Origin: Rhabdornis inornatus
Taxonomy: Eukaryota; Chordata; Aves; Passeriformes; Rhabdornithidae
Direction: 5' to 3'
DNA: 64,000 bases
NCBI GenBank assembly: GCA_013397075.1
Contig: VWZS01004484.1
Coordinates: forward strand, 124,001 to 188,000
Position numbers and translations under genes: made by a program. Shown piece by piece: positions 23,858-37,795 of the stretch (positions are counted from its first letter, which is position 1; each line of letters starts with the position of its first letter). Under the pieces are notes generated by a model. That model ran no database searches, was not told where the DNA came from, and was given only the letters and a program-made list of their open reading frames with translations.

Positions 23858-26800
23858 TTCAGATTTGTCACATTAAACCTTTACTGCAGCTTTCCCATCG
23901 CTTCTAATTACACTGGTCCTGCTTGCACTGCTCTCCTCTGGAGGATGGAATCTGCATGGCATCTCTCTGTGTCTTTCATGTGATCTCATTCACTAAGGCA
24001 TTGCAGTGTAATTATAACCCCACTCTGCAGATGCAAAATGAAATCAGATGAAATTGAAAGGTTTGATTCCTCTTTGTCTCACTTTTTTTTTTTTTGAATG
24101 TACCTTTCCTCCTGTAAAATTCGCTTCAACATTCCAAGGACTCACTAGTGTACTAATGAGTACACAATTCCCTGCATGTGTTCTTGACATCAAAACCAGA
24201 AAGGAATCCTTAAGATTTAAGGCATGTGTTTACTGTTGATGTTGAAAATTATAAAATTGGATCTTACCTGTAACTCTGTGCTCCACGAGCTTTGTTGAGC
24301 TAAGGTGTAAACTGGAGTTTGGTTGTTGGGGGCTGTGCTGTCAAATTATGTCTCCACGTCAATCTTACCTGGTAATCCCTGGTAAGATATTTCATGAGGT
24401 TTTTTCTCTTTTGACTTTTTTTTTTCTTTTATCACACTTGGCTTTCTGTGGCACTGTTCCTTGCAGCTGTGTGCACTGAGGAGCTTTTTAGAAGCAAACT
24501 GGCCACCATAAACAAGACTCGTGTTATCAAGTGAGGCATTTTTTAATACAAACAATAAAAGACACCCTGAACATTATACTTGGGAACAAAGCTTGTGATT
24601 TTGTTCCAGTCTCCTTTCCCAATCTTTATTTCAAATGTCGGCTCCAAATAACCTCTTTGTAATGATTCCTTTGTTTGTTTGTTTTTTCCATTAGACTGAC
24701 TTCTTACAGAAATACAAGAATATGGAATTGTTTCACTATTCTGAGGTCACATGTCAAATGATATCTTTATCACATTCACAGAGAAATTGTAGCTTGCACC
24801 CAAGAGCAATTTCTATTGATACTAATTTGATCACAAATTAAAGGTCTTGAAGAGTATCAAAGGAACATCAAAATAGTTAAACAAGTCTTTTCTATTACAG
24901 TTTTTATTTCTTGGTTTTGACTGACACGCCTGCAGCTACAGCTTGCCAGGTAGTTTGTGGAGATATTTCTTTCACAAGTATGAATGATAATAAATGCTGA
25001 GATAGGAGTGGAAAACCCCTGCTTTTACCTTTAGTATTCAGAATATGTGAAGCATTTCCACATCTAAGAGAACTTCAAAAGCTACACAAACCTCTAGATG
25101 ACAACCTAAGCAAAGGACAGCATATTATATTATATAATATTTAAGAGAGGGAGGATAATTTTCAATCTTTCAAGTGCCTGGTAGGAAAGCTATAGGAAGA
25201 TAATATAAGATGTGGGGGGAGAAACAAAGAAACAGGAGTAAAAGAATAGGGCAGAAAGGCAGATTCTTCATAAATTTTACGCTTTGCATAACACACAGAT
25301 CCAAACCTCTGAAATTCCAGCTGTCCCACAGGACAGGTTATTAAAGTATCAGCAGTTGTTTTCCTTTTTACTGTACCTCATTATATCTCAACAAAGAGTT
25401 ATAGCTGTGAACAAGCATCAAAAAAAGACTTTGTACTCCCTGTTATCATATTGCTTGCCAGCTCTTCAAAGCACCTGAGGAAATCAGGAGTTTCATTGTT
25501 ACCCTAATAAATATGCTCACCTTCCTCCAGTTTCAAGGTACTCACTGAAATGAATCACGTACCTAAGAGAATACTTTTCCTTTTCAGTTAAGAATCTCAA
25601 GATGTTTTCCCCCCTAAATGACCCTTGTGATATTATTTTATAAGCTTTAATATCTCAAGGTGCTCAAATATAAAAAAAAAAAATATTATTTCATTTTTTG
25701 TGTTTGTCCTATTCAATTAAATTTTATTATACCTCTTTTATGCTTGAAGATCTTTTGTTATAAATGGCATTCAGTGAAAATTGGGTGGTGGTGTATGAAA
25801 GGAATAAAACATCTTCTTAGGAGGGCATGGGAGAGTGGAACAGAAGTCTTTAGGGTGTCATTCTGATTTCAGCCTTTTACAAAGAGCTGCACTTGGTAGC
25901 TGAGCATAGACTCAGCCAAGAACAGAGTGCTGCTTGGTGCTTTTGTCATTGTTCTGTCACAATGACACCACTTCTGCAGTTATGAGTGTAACTGTGTGAG
26001 GTTTAAGGAAGCCAGTAAAATGCCATTATACTATTCATATTATGGATCAGTATTTCATACAGTGTGCATTAAATAAAAGCTGAAGAACTCAGAAAGAAAT
26101 GCTTCTAAATTGGGCCAGAAACTAATTTAGAATCACATCACTCTCAAAGATGCAACCCAGTCAAAACAAAACAAGAATGTGACATCCTGGAAAAAATAAA
26201 GAAGCAAATGATGAAGCTCTATGAATACTCAAATTAATTCACTCAGAAATAAATTGGAGTATAAGATCAGCCCATGCAGAAACACTTGACCAGATGCACT
26301 AAAGATCTGGCTGGAAAAACTAAGAAATTCCTGCCAACATCAGAATAATTTTTTGGAAAAAAGGAAAAAGAAAAAGGAATTCTGCATACCGCTCTTGGAC
26401 CAGACTGTATATATGGCAGTCATACATTTCAAAGTGCCTGTTACATCATAGACTGGCATCAAACAACCAAACACTGAAAATTTACTATTTAACTCAAGGA
26501 GGAGTAGAGTACTCCAGAAAAATCCTACAAGACATTGACAAGACATACTATAATAGCAAGAGACTTTAAAAACCATTAGGAACACAAAAAATTTTAAAAA
26601 TTTGCTGTAAATGGTTTTCCTTCTCTAATGAGTTCTTTGCTCCTGCTTACAAGATCTGATTACCTTTGCAATGACCCCATGGTCTGCTCCATGTCCCACA
26701 TGCACAGGATAATTTCTCAGCTCCCATTCTGCAATCAGAAGCCATGCTCATCCTGACAATTTGTTGGTGGCTGTTCTCTACAAAGTAGCTCTTCATCTAC

Positions 26801-28333
26801 TTACACCACTGACTGCTTTTCTCAGCCTTCTCCTTTCCTTTCTTCCAGTCTCTGGGCTCTTCTGAAGAGTCTGTGAGGTGATGGAAGTCCTGCAACATCT
26901 AAACTGCCTATTCTTTCCTGTGAACTCCCTCACAGGTTTGCTCCCTCCAGAGGAGCTCAGGAAGTCTCAGTCACTGCTTTTCAAATAAAGCTATTTTTCC
27001 TGTGTCAGATTTCTCAAGGGTCTCAGGCTACTTGCTTGCCAAGTGAACAGGAGCTGATCTGGATCTCAGCCCTGAAACTGTGTGATTTTATTCAAATCTA
27101 TGATGCAAAGCCATTCAGACAGGAACAGAGAAAGAAAGGAGTCCACCTGAGAGTCTGGGAAGGAGACACAGTTACATTAATGCACACACTGACACATAGG
27201 TGCAGAACTGGTACTGTAACATCCAAAACCCCTCAAAACTCAGAACTGGACCTGCTAATTTTCCTTTCAGCCTGGCTGAGGTACTGTTTTCAGCTTCTTT
27301 TCCACCTTGACAGTCAGAACTGGAATGGATCTTTGCTGCTCTGCTGAGAGTGACATTTTTTATCAGCTGCTATGTCCTACACAAAGCAGTTTGTAGGAAC
27401 AAACAGCCCCTGAAGAGTTGTCTCTGCACCTACTGCAGATTGAGATGATAAAGGGGTTCTTTGGCTGCAGCAATTTCTAATATGCATGCCAATGCCTTAA
27501 TCCTAATTATTAACTATAATCTTCCATGAGAGAATAGAGAGTCTATCTTCCATCAATACGTCTAGACATGAAGATATTTGGGTGTCTAACTCTAATTGTG
27601 ATGGATAAGAGGGCTAAGTAACTTAATGAGTTTGAAATCTCAGTCTAGGCATATCCCAAATCAGTCTGCAGAGAGCTTCAACTTAGATTTTACAAGACCT
27701 TCTGGGAGAGAAAAGGAAAAACTATGCTTGAAATAAGGTTTGATTTCTTAGAATTCTGAATGTTTTCATTTTCATGAGGTTTAAGAGGAAAACAGCACGA
27801 GGGGCAGTGAAGAATGTTATATGCAACATTGGAATACAGAGGAATTTGGCTTGACTGACTGTTATTAGAGCTGGTGTCTGGGCAGCATATTGGGGTTAGT
27901 GATCCTGTTTACAAAAGGTACCATGGGATCACAGCTGATGCAGACCTCTGGAATAGGTATAGACTAGCTGATCCAAAAGGCAGCATAAACAGAGGCTCAG
28001 AGCTCCCTGAAGTCATGCTGAGACAGTAGATGAATACCTCAGGGGGCAATCATTTGCAATTCCTACAACATTTATCATCCAAATATTGATGTATCCTGAA
28101 CATGGTTAGTCTGGGTGTGTTTCCTCTCCCGATGGAATGATGCTCAGGATGCTGTGGTCAGCACTAGCAAAGCTGCACAAGTGCAGGTAGATGGATACAG
28201 ATATACATGTCAGAGACAGCAGCTGCAGTAGACAAGGTGTTCTGCTGTGCTGAGGAGCCCTTTAAGAAGTTAAATATATTTTATTAGCTATGACTTGCTA
28301 CCCCATAAGAATAAAGCAATAGGAATGCAGTTC

Positions 28334-28359
28334 CTTGATTTTTCTTGATTTTTCTTGAT
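28334..28359. repeat. 10-bp tandem repeat (CTTGATTTTT), 2.6 copies
   Basis: The decamer CTTGATTTTT is repeated exactly at 28334 and 28344, with a partial third copy starting at 28354. Confidence 0.8.
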
Positions 28360-31300
28360 CTATCTTATGCCTGTAACTGCCAACAGTTATAAAATCCTGC
28401 TTGCACACACATACAGTGACCAGAATATCATTCTTTATTTTGCAATGCAGTTCATCATGTAACGAAAAAATAATTTTTGGGGCAGTAGGCCGAGTTCTAA
28501 GTCTCTAGATAACGTTCAGCATTGTGCTCAACCCCTCTTAATTCTCCTGCCTGGATATCAGGTGCCAACTGCATTGTCCAGGCTTAACATACAGCTAACA
28601 CATCCTGACTAAAGTTTTAGGGAAAAGAGTTTGCCTGAGCAGCTGGGGAGAATGAGATTTTCTATTGAAAACACTTCATTGTGCCTAATTTGTCTTACAT
28701 GTGTAGGATCAAAACTCAGGCATGTAAATGCCAATCCCATGCCCCACACTGAATAACTATATACAAGACATATAAATAGAAGTTGTGCCTCCACATCAAT
28801 CATGAAGGAGGTTTTCTAACATAAAACAGGCAACTTTTAAATTTTGAGAGTAGTGTTCTGTGTTGGATTCCTATAAAATGATTCATCCCCAAATAGCAAT
28901 CTACTGACCCATAAGGGCAAGAGAGATGAGGTTATCTACTTTTCACTCATTTCTTCATTTCAGAACAAATGACAAATTCCATAAGGAATAATGTGTCAAT
29001 ACAGATTAGTGGAGGGTTAGGATTCATTTTAAAAGTGCCACAAGCTAATTGGACTTCTTAAGAAGCAGTTTACAGTTAATTCAATCTTTCACAAAATTCT
29101 AAGGCTGTTGTATAAGAATAACAAACCTGAGTATTTGTCCCCCAACTTGTTGCCAGTATCAATTAACTTTCACTTTTCACAGGGAATAAAAAATTCAAAG
29201 TGATCTTAAAATGACATGGTTAGTACTTTCTAGTCTACTAAAATCCTCCAGATTTTAGCATGCTCCACAGTCAAAAATTACTGTATGACCCTTTCAGGGG
29301 AAACTTTTACCTTTGCATTCAATGATGGAAATATTTATCAGATTTCCCTTTCAATATGCCCTTTACTTTTTTCTTACATAAGGCCCACAACAGTTTTGAT
29401 TTAAAATTTGATTTAAAATTTAAATTAAACAAGCCTGATGGAGGGATTTTTTGTTTTAAAAAGTGTTTATTTCCCATTATAATAGAAGCAATAATGAATA
29501 ATTTTTCATGTCACGTCATTGATTTCCCCAGAATTCAGTCAGAATGCTGCCATATAAATTTCCATACAGCTGTATTGATTCCCTACTTGGCCAGCACTCG
29601 CTGATTAACAACTCTTTATGTTGCCACACCTCCAGCTGTACTTTGACTCTGCCACAAACTCCTCAAATGAAGTGAAAGCTCCTAAAAATTTCAATCTGCT
29701 GCCCTTTCTTCATGTTTATTTGTTTTAAATAGATGAAGGAACAACCCCTCTTCTTTAATACAGGAAATAGTGATTTTTTTTCTCCAAAAGACATGGAGCG
29801 TACTCCTCCTTGTCCTTAGGGAAAGGAAAAAAAGGGAATGTTTTTCACAAATTTGTATATAAACAATGAGCAAATTTTCTCTTTTCATTTAATTATTAAT
29901 TTTGGTTTTTTTCCTCGTATATTTTACATTTTATAAATTATGCAAGGATTTTTTTCCCCCTTTTACAACTGTTAAAGAGCCTTCCCAATTAATGATGAAT
30001 AGTTTATTTATTCTTTTGTCATCTTTTCATTAAAAAGAAGCCTGTCAGCTAAACTCTAAGTGATGAGAAAAATAAGTGTTTCTAGCTGTGCATCTTTTGT
30101 GGTTTGCACAAAAAAGAGATGCTTAGATGGCCTTTTGAAATATTGATCCTCTATATAATAATATATGATTACATTTCACATTTTGCCATTCTTAGCCCCA
30201 GGTTTTTGATAGCTGGTTTAAGGGGAGTAAAAGCTGTTTTAAATTCCCAAGCCACATAGCAGCTGTTATAAAATTATTTTTTCCAGCTAAACCTACATTG
30301 AAGTAGAAATAATTCTATCCAAATTCTGTGCACTACATAACACATTTGCACATTTAATTTATAAGGAAGGTTAATTACATTGCTCTGCTGGCACCACCCG
30401 CTTCCATGCTGCAGCCAGAAAGCATTAATGATTTTAAAGAATTCATCAAGGGAGTGGATTTTTTCCTCTAGGGTTGCTTCTGAGTCTTCTGTGCTCAGCC
30501 AAGCAATAAGAGATGCACATGTATCTGCTGTGATTATATTCAGAATCCCAAGAAGTTTGAACCTCAAGGAATGTCAAACAAAGCTCAATACTAAATGAAT
30601 TTTTGACTCCAGAATCAAAACAACACATGCAACATCATTTCTCTATAAGCCTAAAGTTATACATATTTCAGGAATATGTGACTATGAATGCTGTATCTTT
30701 AACCATTTACAGACAATAAGTTCATGCATTATCCAGGTAAATGATTTCCTAATTATTACAGTTTCAAAGGGTAGGATAGATAATTTTTAACACATAATGT
30801 TGATGGAGAAACAGTGATACAAGGACATTCAGTGCTTGTAAAACACAGCACATTCATAAAGCATATCTGGCTTCACTGGGTTGTCACTGCTTGCACACTG
30901 AGATCATTGCTGTATTCTGTAATGGTGATGTTTATGAGATACAGAATAATTCCAGCTGGCATTACTGGCACTGCTGAGTCATCAGGCAAGGATTGGCTCA
31001 GACCTCTTAAACAGAGGGCAAGAGGCAAGCAGTAGATTTTGTCCTTCCTTTAATATGAAGACAGTATTGTCCCCAGCACTCATATCAGCTTCCTGCATGG
31101 ATTTCAGAAATTACACAGACCTGTCACACACAGCAAGCTGGCACAATTGTGGGGTGAACAGTGCTTAGTGACACTGCTGTTCCCTTCTCAGCACACCTAC
31201 ATCACACCTCTGGGAGAGCCTCGTGGTCTAAAGACTTCTCCTGAATCAGATGATTGACTACAAAAGAGCAATTTTATACATATGACCTTCAACAGTGATT

Positions 31301-31881
31301 TTCTAATGAATTACTGTAGAAGGAAAAGATTCACTCTGTTCCAAAGCATTTTGTCTTATCTGCAGTTACACAGAAAGTGGATCCAAACCACCTGATTTCC
31401 CTCATGCCCTGTGCATAAGAGCAATGACCATAAGGAGGATTTCAGAGAGTTTCAACAAAGGCATCAAATCTGCCAAATAACCCACATTTCATGGGGAAAC
31501 CTGTTAAATATCTTAATCAGATTTGAGAGACACCAGCAGTCTGTCTGACTGGGATCTTTTCAAGACCCAGACTTTACTGAGATTCCAGAATTATGAGAAC
31601 TAACTCCAGATATTGTGGATAACACACCTGGCATTTACAGTGCTTTTGGTATAGCCACCTAAACACTTACCTACTGTAATTAAGGAAGCTTGCACAAGAA
31701 AGTTTGCATTTATGAAACACTCAATAAGCTGGGTTTTTAAAATAAACTCATGAAAAAACCTTCATTGATTCAGCTCTTTCCAACTGAAGCCATTATTTAC
31801 TGAGATGGAGCTATTTATTAATGAATAATCAACTGATTATTGATCAGCATGGCTGATTAATGCCAATAGCACACTGTGCTT

Positions 31882-31896
31882 TAGATAGGGGGCAGC
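31882..31896 (+). promoter_or_regulatory. CTCF-like motif (core only)
   Basis: TAGGGGGCAGC at 31886-31896 fits the 11-bp core of the CTCF consensus (YAGRKGGCRSY), but the upstream CCAS part does not match. It is a weak candidate alone. It lies 414 bp from the better match at 32296 in the same orientation. Confidence 0.2.
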
Positions 31897-32155
31897 AGAG
31901 GTGAGGAGAAAACTCCATTGCCTGATCAAATTGGATGAGCTTTACACTGCATTCTGTCATGCTATTATTTATTTGAAATTGAAAAATGGTGTCTGATACA
32001 GAAAAAGTAAACAGTTCAAGTAAATGTTTTAAACATTTTGTTGTAGCCTCCAACAAGTGTAAGTCCATATAAACCAAAACAAAAAAGTTCTGTTGTTATC
32101 ATGCTTTTCATCCATGCATATGAATAAATTTATTCAAAGTAATGGTAAAAGAATT

Positions 32156-32179
32156 CATATATTCCCATAGGAATATATG
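32156..32179. repeat. perfect short inverted repeat (hairpin)
   Basis: CATATATTCC and GGAATATATG form a perfect 10-bp stem around a 4-base CATA loop. The next pair outwards (T-A) also matches. No transposon termini or miRNA-length stem accompany it. Confidence 0.8.
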
Positions 32180-32295
32180 AGTTGATCTTTTAAAAAGGTA
32201 CTGGCCAAAAACCAAAAAAATAAAGACATTATTTTTTTTCTATATACAATGTGTTGATTGGTTGACTATGATTTTTCTTTTAATGCTTTTTTTTT

Positions 32296-32310
32296 CCACT
32301 AGGAGGCACA
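32296..32310 (+). promoter_or_regulatory. CTCF-like motif CCACTAGGAGGCACA
   Basis: 13 of 15 positions fit the consensus CCASYAGRKGGCRSY. The misfits are A at the K position and A at the last Y. Plus orientation. CTCF is a zinc-finger architectural factor whose paired convergent sites anchor chromatin loops. Occupancy cannot be judged from sequence, and matches of this quality occur by chance. Confidence 0.3.
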
Positions 32311-34146
32311 TACTACTCACTGAAGGAAAAAAAAAAAGATTAAAATTGTGTGGTATGTTCAAAATCACTTTCATTAAGGAAAAATGCCTGGTGACTCAAG
32401 TTAGAAGAATATAAATAACACTTTAAAGAGAAATGTCATTATGTGATACATCCTCTTCCTGTCACATCACAGCCCCTCTCTTAAATCCAGTCCCCTCAAA
32501 GCCTAGCAAAATGTCCTACAGGTATTAGAAACAGGTTTTTATATAAATACTCCTTCAGAAAATACTCCTAGTACACTTTGCTAACTTCCTTCTGAAACAC
32601 ATATGAACAAGCATGAGCAATAGAAAAGCAGAGGCAAACATTTAACACACTTCTCATCCTGACAGAAAATAGGTATTTCTCTCAAAGATTTTCCTGGCAC
32701 TGATTCCTCTACCAGTTATTGAAAGGTTATTTCTAATGCACAAGATATCCAATTGCCAAAATGCTGATATTACTTTCTGTTCCACAGGCCTTCCCTGCAC
32801 TGTAATGAAGGCTAACAACAATAATAGTAATTACTTTAACTATAGGCTACTATACAAATTAAAATGCCCCCTTATTTGGATTTTCGGATTCAAGTCAAAC
32901 CAGCAAAGAAATCATAATGCCAGTGCTAGGCCCTAGTTTGCTGCAGATTTATTTGTCAAAAACCTCCAAACCTAATAAAAATCCATTAATTACTATTTTC
33001 TTATACCTTACTCTCCTTCAATATTAGTCTACTATGTGCATAATTATAATTTAAAAGAAAGAAACAACCACTTATGTAGAGGAGGATTGTCAAGTATGTG
33101 AACGAGAAAATTTGTCTAGGTCAGTACTGGGGAGTGTGAATAGGTGATGTATATTTCTAATCTTAAAATCTATTAGCCATAACTACTCCTGTAAGGTAGA
33201 CTTGTAACTTTTTTTTTTAAAGCCAAATATGCTTTTTATGGCCACTCTTATGGCCCTGTGTTGACACATTTTATCTTAAGTTATTTGCACTGTACACAGT
33301 AAGATTTCTTCATTTTGTTCTTTTATGGCCTATCTTCATTACCTCTAAAACACAGCATTTTTTAGAAACATAAAGAATTCTTCAGGGTGCTTGTAAATTA
33401 AAGTTTCAATCAAAACAATATTGGTTTGAATGCAAGTAGGATTCTAAGGTAATTCTCAAAATTGATTTTTACTGTAGGCTCTAAATTATTTTAAATCCTG
33501 ATGTCTGGGGAAATTAAGATTACATTGACACATAGATTTCTGTGCCACCAGAAGTGTGAATATTTATACTGCTATTAGTTTGGAAATACACTGGGTCCCC
33601 TTCCTAATTAAATGGTCATTCTGACCATTTCACAGTTATTCAGAGAGGGTTCACAGCACCTCAAAACAGCTTAGCCAGCAGAAGCAGCCTATTACACTCT
33701 TAGAGGTTTGATTCTGAAAGATTTGAAAAGCATAAATGAATAATTTCTGACATCTCAACCTGCAGACACTTTTGATGTAAATATAAGTAGATTCCTTTTG
33801 GAATGAAAAGAATTGTACTGAAATGTGTGAAAAGAAGTCTGAAAATGACAATGCAATGTGGTCTTACTAAAATATGCTGAATCACCTAATGAATAGAATT
33901 TTCCATGCCACTACACTCTTGCACACTTTGAACACCTGAAATAAAAATACATGCTTTATGTACATCCAGTTCTCTGGACAGGCATCAAATAGTCAAATTA
34001 AAAAGATGTGAAAGATTCTAGAAGTCCTACTGTAATTATTATTTTCTTAGGAGGAGTTCAGAATTTTTTAATTTGCGGTCTGTGTTAAAGCAGTTTGTTT
34101 AATGTCACATTGGTGTCAAACAGATGTAAAGTACTATTTACAAGAA

Positions 34147-34515
34147 TGTGCAAGACCAGGCAGCTACAGAAGCTGAGCTGGGTAGTGCTGCTGACCTTTT
34201 GGCCCTGGTACAGTGGAAGCCACGGGTGACATAAACTCAGGGCAGAACAGAAGTGATGGCATCGTGTCTGGTCACCCTGACCCTCTGACGAGAGAAGGGA
34301 TAACAGGGACCTTGCTGGAGAAAGAATACAGCAAGGACATCACTGGTGTAAGAGGGAAAATCAGAAGATTGTGTTTCTAAAGGGGACCAGGGCAAAGGGA
34401 TCCAAGGGGGAAATTTTGTACAAATGTAGAGACCAATAAATAGTGGTAAACTGGTGTAATAAACTGGCTTTGCTTTGCAGGCATAGCAGAGCCCGTGTCT
34501 CTCAAACCCTGTACA
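34147..34515 (+). mobile_element. solo LTR of an endogenous retrovirus with 4-bp target duplication
   Basis: The segment begins TGTGCAAG and ends CCCTGTACA, so both ends carry the TGT...ACA signature. It is flanked by the direct repeat AGAA (34143-34146 and 34516-34519). Two AATAAA signals lie at 34435-34440 and 34458-34463. They are followed by a short U5-like tail (GCAGAGCCCGTGTCTCTC) reaching the end. The length of about 369 bp, the late poly(A) signals and the target duplication fit a solo LTR on the plus strand; a 4-bp duplication is typical of class I (gamma-like) integrations. It is not visibly similar to the other two LTRs. The family is not named, and the upstream boundary is less certain than the downstream one. 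Confidence 0.55.
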
Positions 34516-37500
34516 AGAAGTTGCTCCACAGCTTTTGATTTAAGATGCAGGACAGAGGTGAATTAAGGCCAAAGAATGCCACTGGACACAGTGAGGGGGT
34601 ATCATGCTTTGAAACCAACACCCCATGCCTGTTTTCTCCAGCTAACAAAAAGCCCCACAGTGAAGTATGTGGTGCTTTCTCAGCTTCCCCTACATTTATA
34701 TGGGTTTTGAAGAGATATTGCTATTGAAGGCATGCAAAGATTTAAAATGCTCTTTGAGCAGACAGTTTTACCATTTCTATTCACAGAAAGCAGATAACAT
34801 CCAGAAAATTCAACTAATGCTATACTTCTTTCCCTAATTAAATTTCTCTAATTGCATTGCAAAGTTTGAACTATGCGTTACTGGAGATGTAAGTACCAGG
34901 AAATGTTGGACTTCTCATTAATCTAAACATACACAAGTGATTATGAATCAGAATTCTCTCATTAATTTCTGCAGGGACTCATATTTACTCTCTGGCAAAT
35001 ACCTTACATGTTAAAATGTATAAATAACTTTCCTTATCTGGGGAAGCATAAGTGGAGCTGCAGATGAGTGCATTTGCAGCACTCTGAGCTACATCTTTGG
35101 AGTGCCATGCATGGTTTGTTTGGTTAATTGATTTCATGCATTCTTACTGATTTATGTTTATTTATCAAATTCACAGAATGCAAATGCTGACCAGCAGTTC
35201 CACACACAGTGTTTGGACTTTGCACGGTTTTTCTGATTTGAAGACAAATTTGAGGATCGTTGATTACACTTCAGAGAAAGAAAATTTATTTCCAGTCACA
35301 CATGTTAATCCTCAATCATGCAATGTTCAAAATGCAAACTCAAATTACCTGTCAGTGACCTGGAAATTTGTAATTTGCTTGCTTAAAATAGTTATGTATC
35401 CAAAACTGCTGAAATGTTACCACATAAAACTGGGCATAAAAAGTAACAAACAAGCTCTTAAAACAGAACATCTGCTTTCATTTTGGTCATCTTTTGTTCT
35501 CCTGTTAGAAGAGCGAAAAAGTGACACTTCCTATTGCCTTACTAATTCCTTCACACACAGAGATGGAAAAGCTTAAATTTTGTTTGTTGGTGGATTAGGC
35601 TGTCCCACTTTTCATTGGAGTAGATGGAGAGTCCTCATATAATTTTTTCTAATTCAGCTGTCAGATCAGCAATTTTGAACAGAGAAACAATATCAAGGAG
35701 CTGGAGGACATCAGGATCTTGATCTTGTGCACTAATTTGTAAGAATATTTTGCCTTTCCCTGACCCATTGTAAGCCCGCACTTCTAAGCAAACACATTTG
35801 CAAAGTCGTTTATGTACTAGAGATGTTCTAGGTCCAGCCTCCTGATAAGGATGCAGAATGAATAGAAATTTAATTTACTACTGAAGGAACAGGAATAACG
35901 AGTTCACAGTAACAGACACACTGCCAGTAGAAAACACACCAGTAATTCTCTGCCACAGAATACACACAGATTCAACTAGGAATATTTCTGCATATTTTTT
36001 TTTAAATAACAATCCTCTTTCATTATTAAGCAGGAAGATTTTTTTTTCTATCTTTCTATTATTCTAAATCTTGTATTTATTAAGAAATATTTTATTTCTC
36101 CTGTGAGGTTAAACAAAAGTGTCTTGTGCTAGGAAAAACATATTCACCATCTGTTTAGTGGAAAATCCATGACACTGACTGCATATCAGGCATCTGATTT
36201 TATTTACATTTCTAGATGAGAGATGCTCTTTTCAGATCACTTTTTTTTTCTATTTTACTTTCTATGTAATTTCCAAAAGGCTCCTAGCAAAAGCTGGTTT
36301 GCTTGAGCTTCAGATCTGTGTAGCACAAGACAGCAGTCAAGGTTTGCCAAGAGGGATTTCTGCACACCCCGTGCAGAAAGTGCAGGAAAGGTGGGACAAT
36401 AAAAGAAAGGTTGTTGTTTATTAATTGCAAGAAAAATCTGCAAAAACTTTTCTGATCTTAAACACAATTTCCGTTCCCACTTCCTAGTTTATAAGTCCTC
36501 AGGTTGGAGCTGTAAAAAGCAATCATCACTACTGACAAAGTAAAAAAATATTTCAGAACAGTTTTTTTTTTTTCTTTCACCTGCAACTGCAGGGTTGTGA
36601 TCTATAAGCCAGCCTCAGGAGGAAGTCAGGCAAGATCCCCTTATATCCATGAAGGCTGCTGTTCTAATATGAATGGCCCATTCATAAATTTTCAGGTGAA
36701 TCCCTCATGGCCACTTTAAATACACCAGAGATTAAGTAAAATATATCTATTTTCCTTTTGTTCTGGAAGCAAGAAAAGAAAGCTTTTGGGATTTGAGAAG
36801 AAGGAAGGTGAGGAAACCAAGAATCATATGCATTTGGCCTCTGTAATTTCACTTTTTGAAGTGGAAGATTGAAAAATAAAATTATATTACTCTATCTATG
36901 GCTAAACTCACAAAGCCAAATTGCATGTGATTTATATACAGTGGAAATACATTCAGAATGAGATCTCCCTACATGTTCCCACATTGGAATGATTTCCCCA
37001 TTTCTGGGAAGAGCACGGGGGCAGCAGACTGCAGCCTGTGGCTCTTCAGTGCATCAGAGGCCCTTGTACTGCCCTATCAAAAATGCAGCAGAATTATAAT
37101 TACTATTATTATTATTATTACAGCACAGTTTGAAGTATGTTGTGCAAGACAACATGGCATTAAACATTTTCCACAAAATACTATACACTTAATATTCCTC
37201 AGATTTTGATGTGGAAAATGGGACAGTAAAGAGTGACAAAAAAATTCAATCCTGATGGTATTCTTGCTCTAAATACTGATGAGAGCAGGGCATATTTCTC
37301 TGTCTGATTTTTTCTCACTTTGAGCCAAGCAGGAAAGTTTTCAATTTCTGTATTTTGGAAGTGCTGATGTATGAAGTAATATAATTAGGCTTCTGTTTTG
37401 CAGGAATGTAAGAAACCCAAGGTAATTCTAATGTTTGTAGGAATAAAATATTCCTATAATAAAAAGTTGAAATTGAATATGAACAAATAAACATCTTATT

Positions 37501-37595
37501 AATTGATTGAGTAAATATTGCCCATCAATATCACAAATTCTTACTTCTCCATTTTATTAGCCTGTTTAATGATGAGAAGTTAGTCTACATAAAAC
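34516..37595. other. non-coding stretch, no gene recognised
   Basis: AT-rich unique sequence. A frame open from 35154 to 35576 (plus) gives a 140-residue translation with no recognisable domain. A (TTA)n microsatellite lies at 37104-37120. Nothing else was recognised. Confidence 0.6.
37104..37120. repeat. (TAT)n microsatellite
   Basis: A 17-bp uninterrupted trinucleotide run of TAT/ATT units, between an AT-rich flank and CAGCACAG. Confidence 0.85.
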
Positions 37596-37795
37596 AAGAA
37601 AAATGAAAAAAAAACCCAACCAACCAACAAACCAAAAAAAAGCAACAGGAAAAAACAAAAAACAAACAAACAAAAAAAAACCCCGAACCAAAACCAAACA
37701 AACAAACAAAAAAAAAAAACCCAAAAAACAAAAAAAACACACACACAAAAAAAAACGAAAACAAAAAACCCCACAAACTAACAAAAAACCCCCCT
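37596..37795 (+). repeat. A-rich (AAAC)n-like low-complexity tract, about 200 bp
   Basis: Nearly all bases are A or C; G occurs only a handful of times. Irregular AAAC/CAAA units alternate with A-runs of 6-10 and short C-runs. It is the longest simple tract in the window. The purine-rich plus strand gives long lysine/threonine/asparagine frames, and the minus strand gives phenylalanine-rich frames; these are composition artefacts. No retroposon body was recognised upstream. Confidence 0.85.

Larger units (their letters stand above)
23858..34146. other. non-coding stretch, no gene recognised
   Basis: About 10 kb of unique AT-rich sequence. It holds a short decamer repeat at 28334-28359, an AT-palindromic run near 25123-25143, two CTCF-like motifs (31882-31896 and 32296-32310) and a hairpin at 32156-32179. 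Open frames such as 30274-30567 (minus) have no recognised relatives. Nothing else is supported. Confidence 0.6.
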
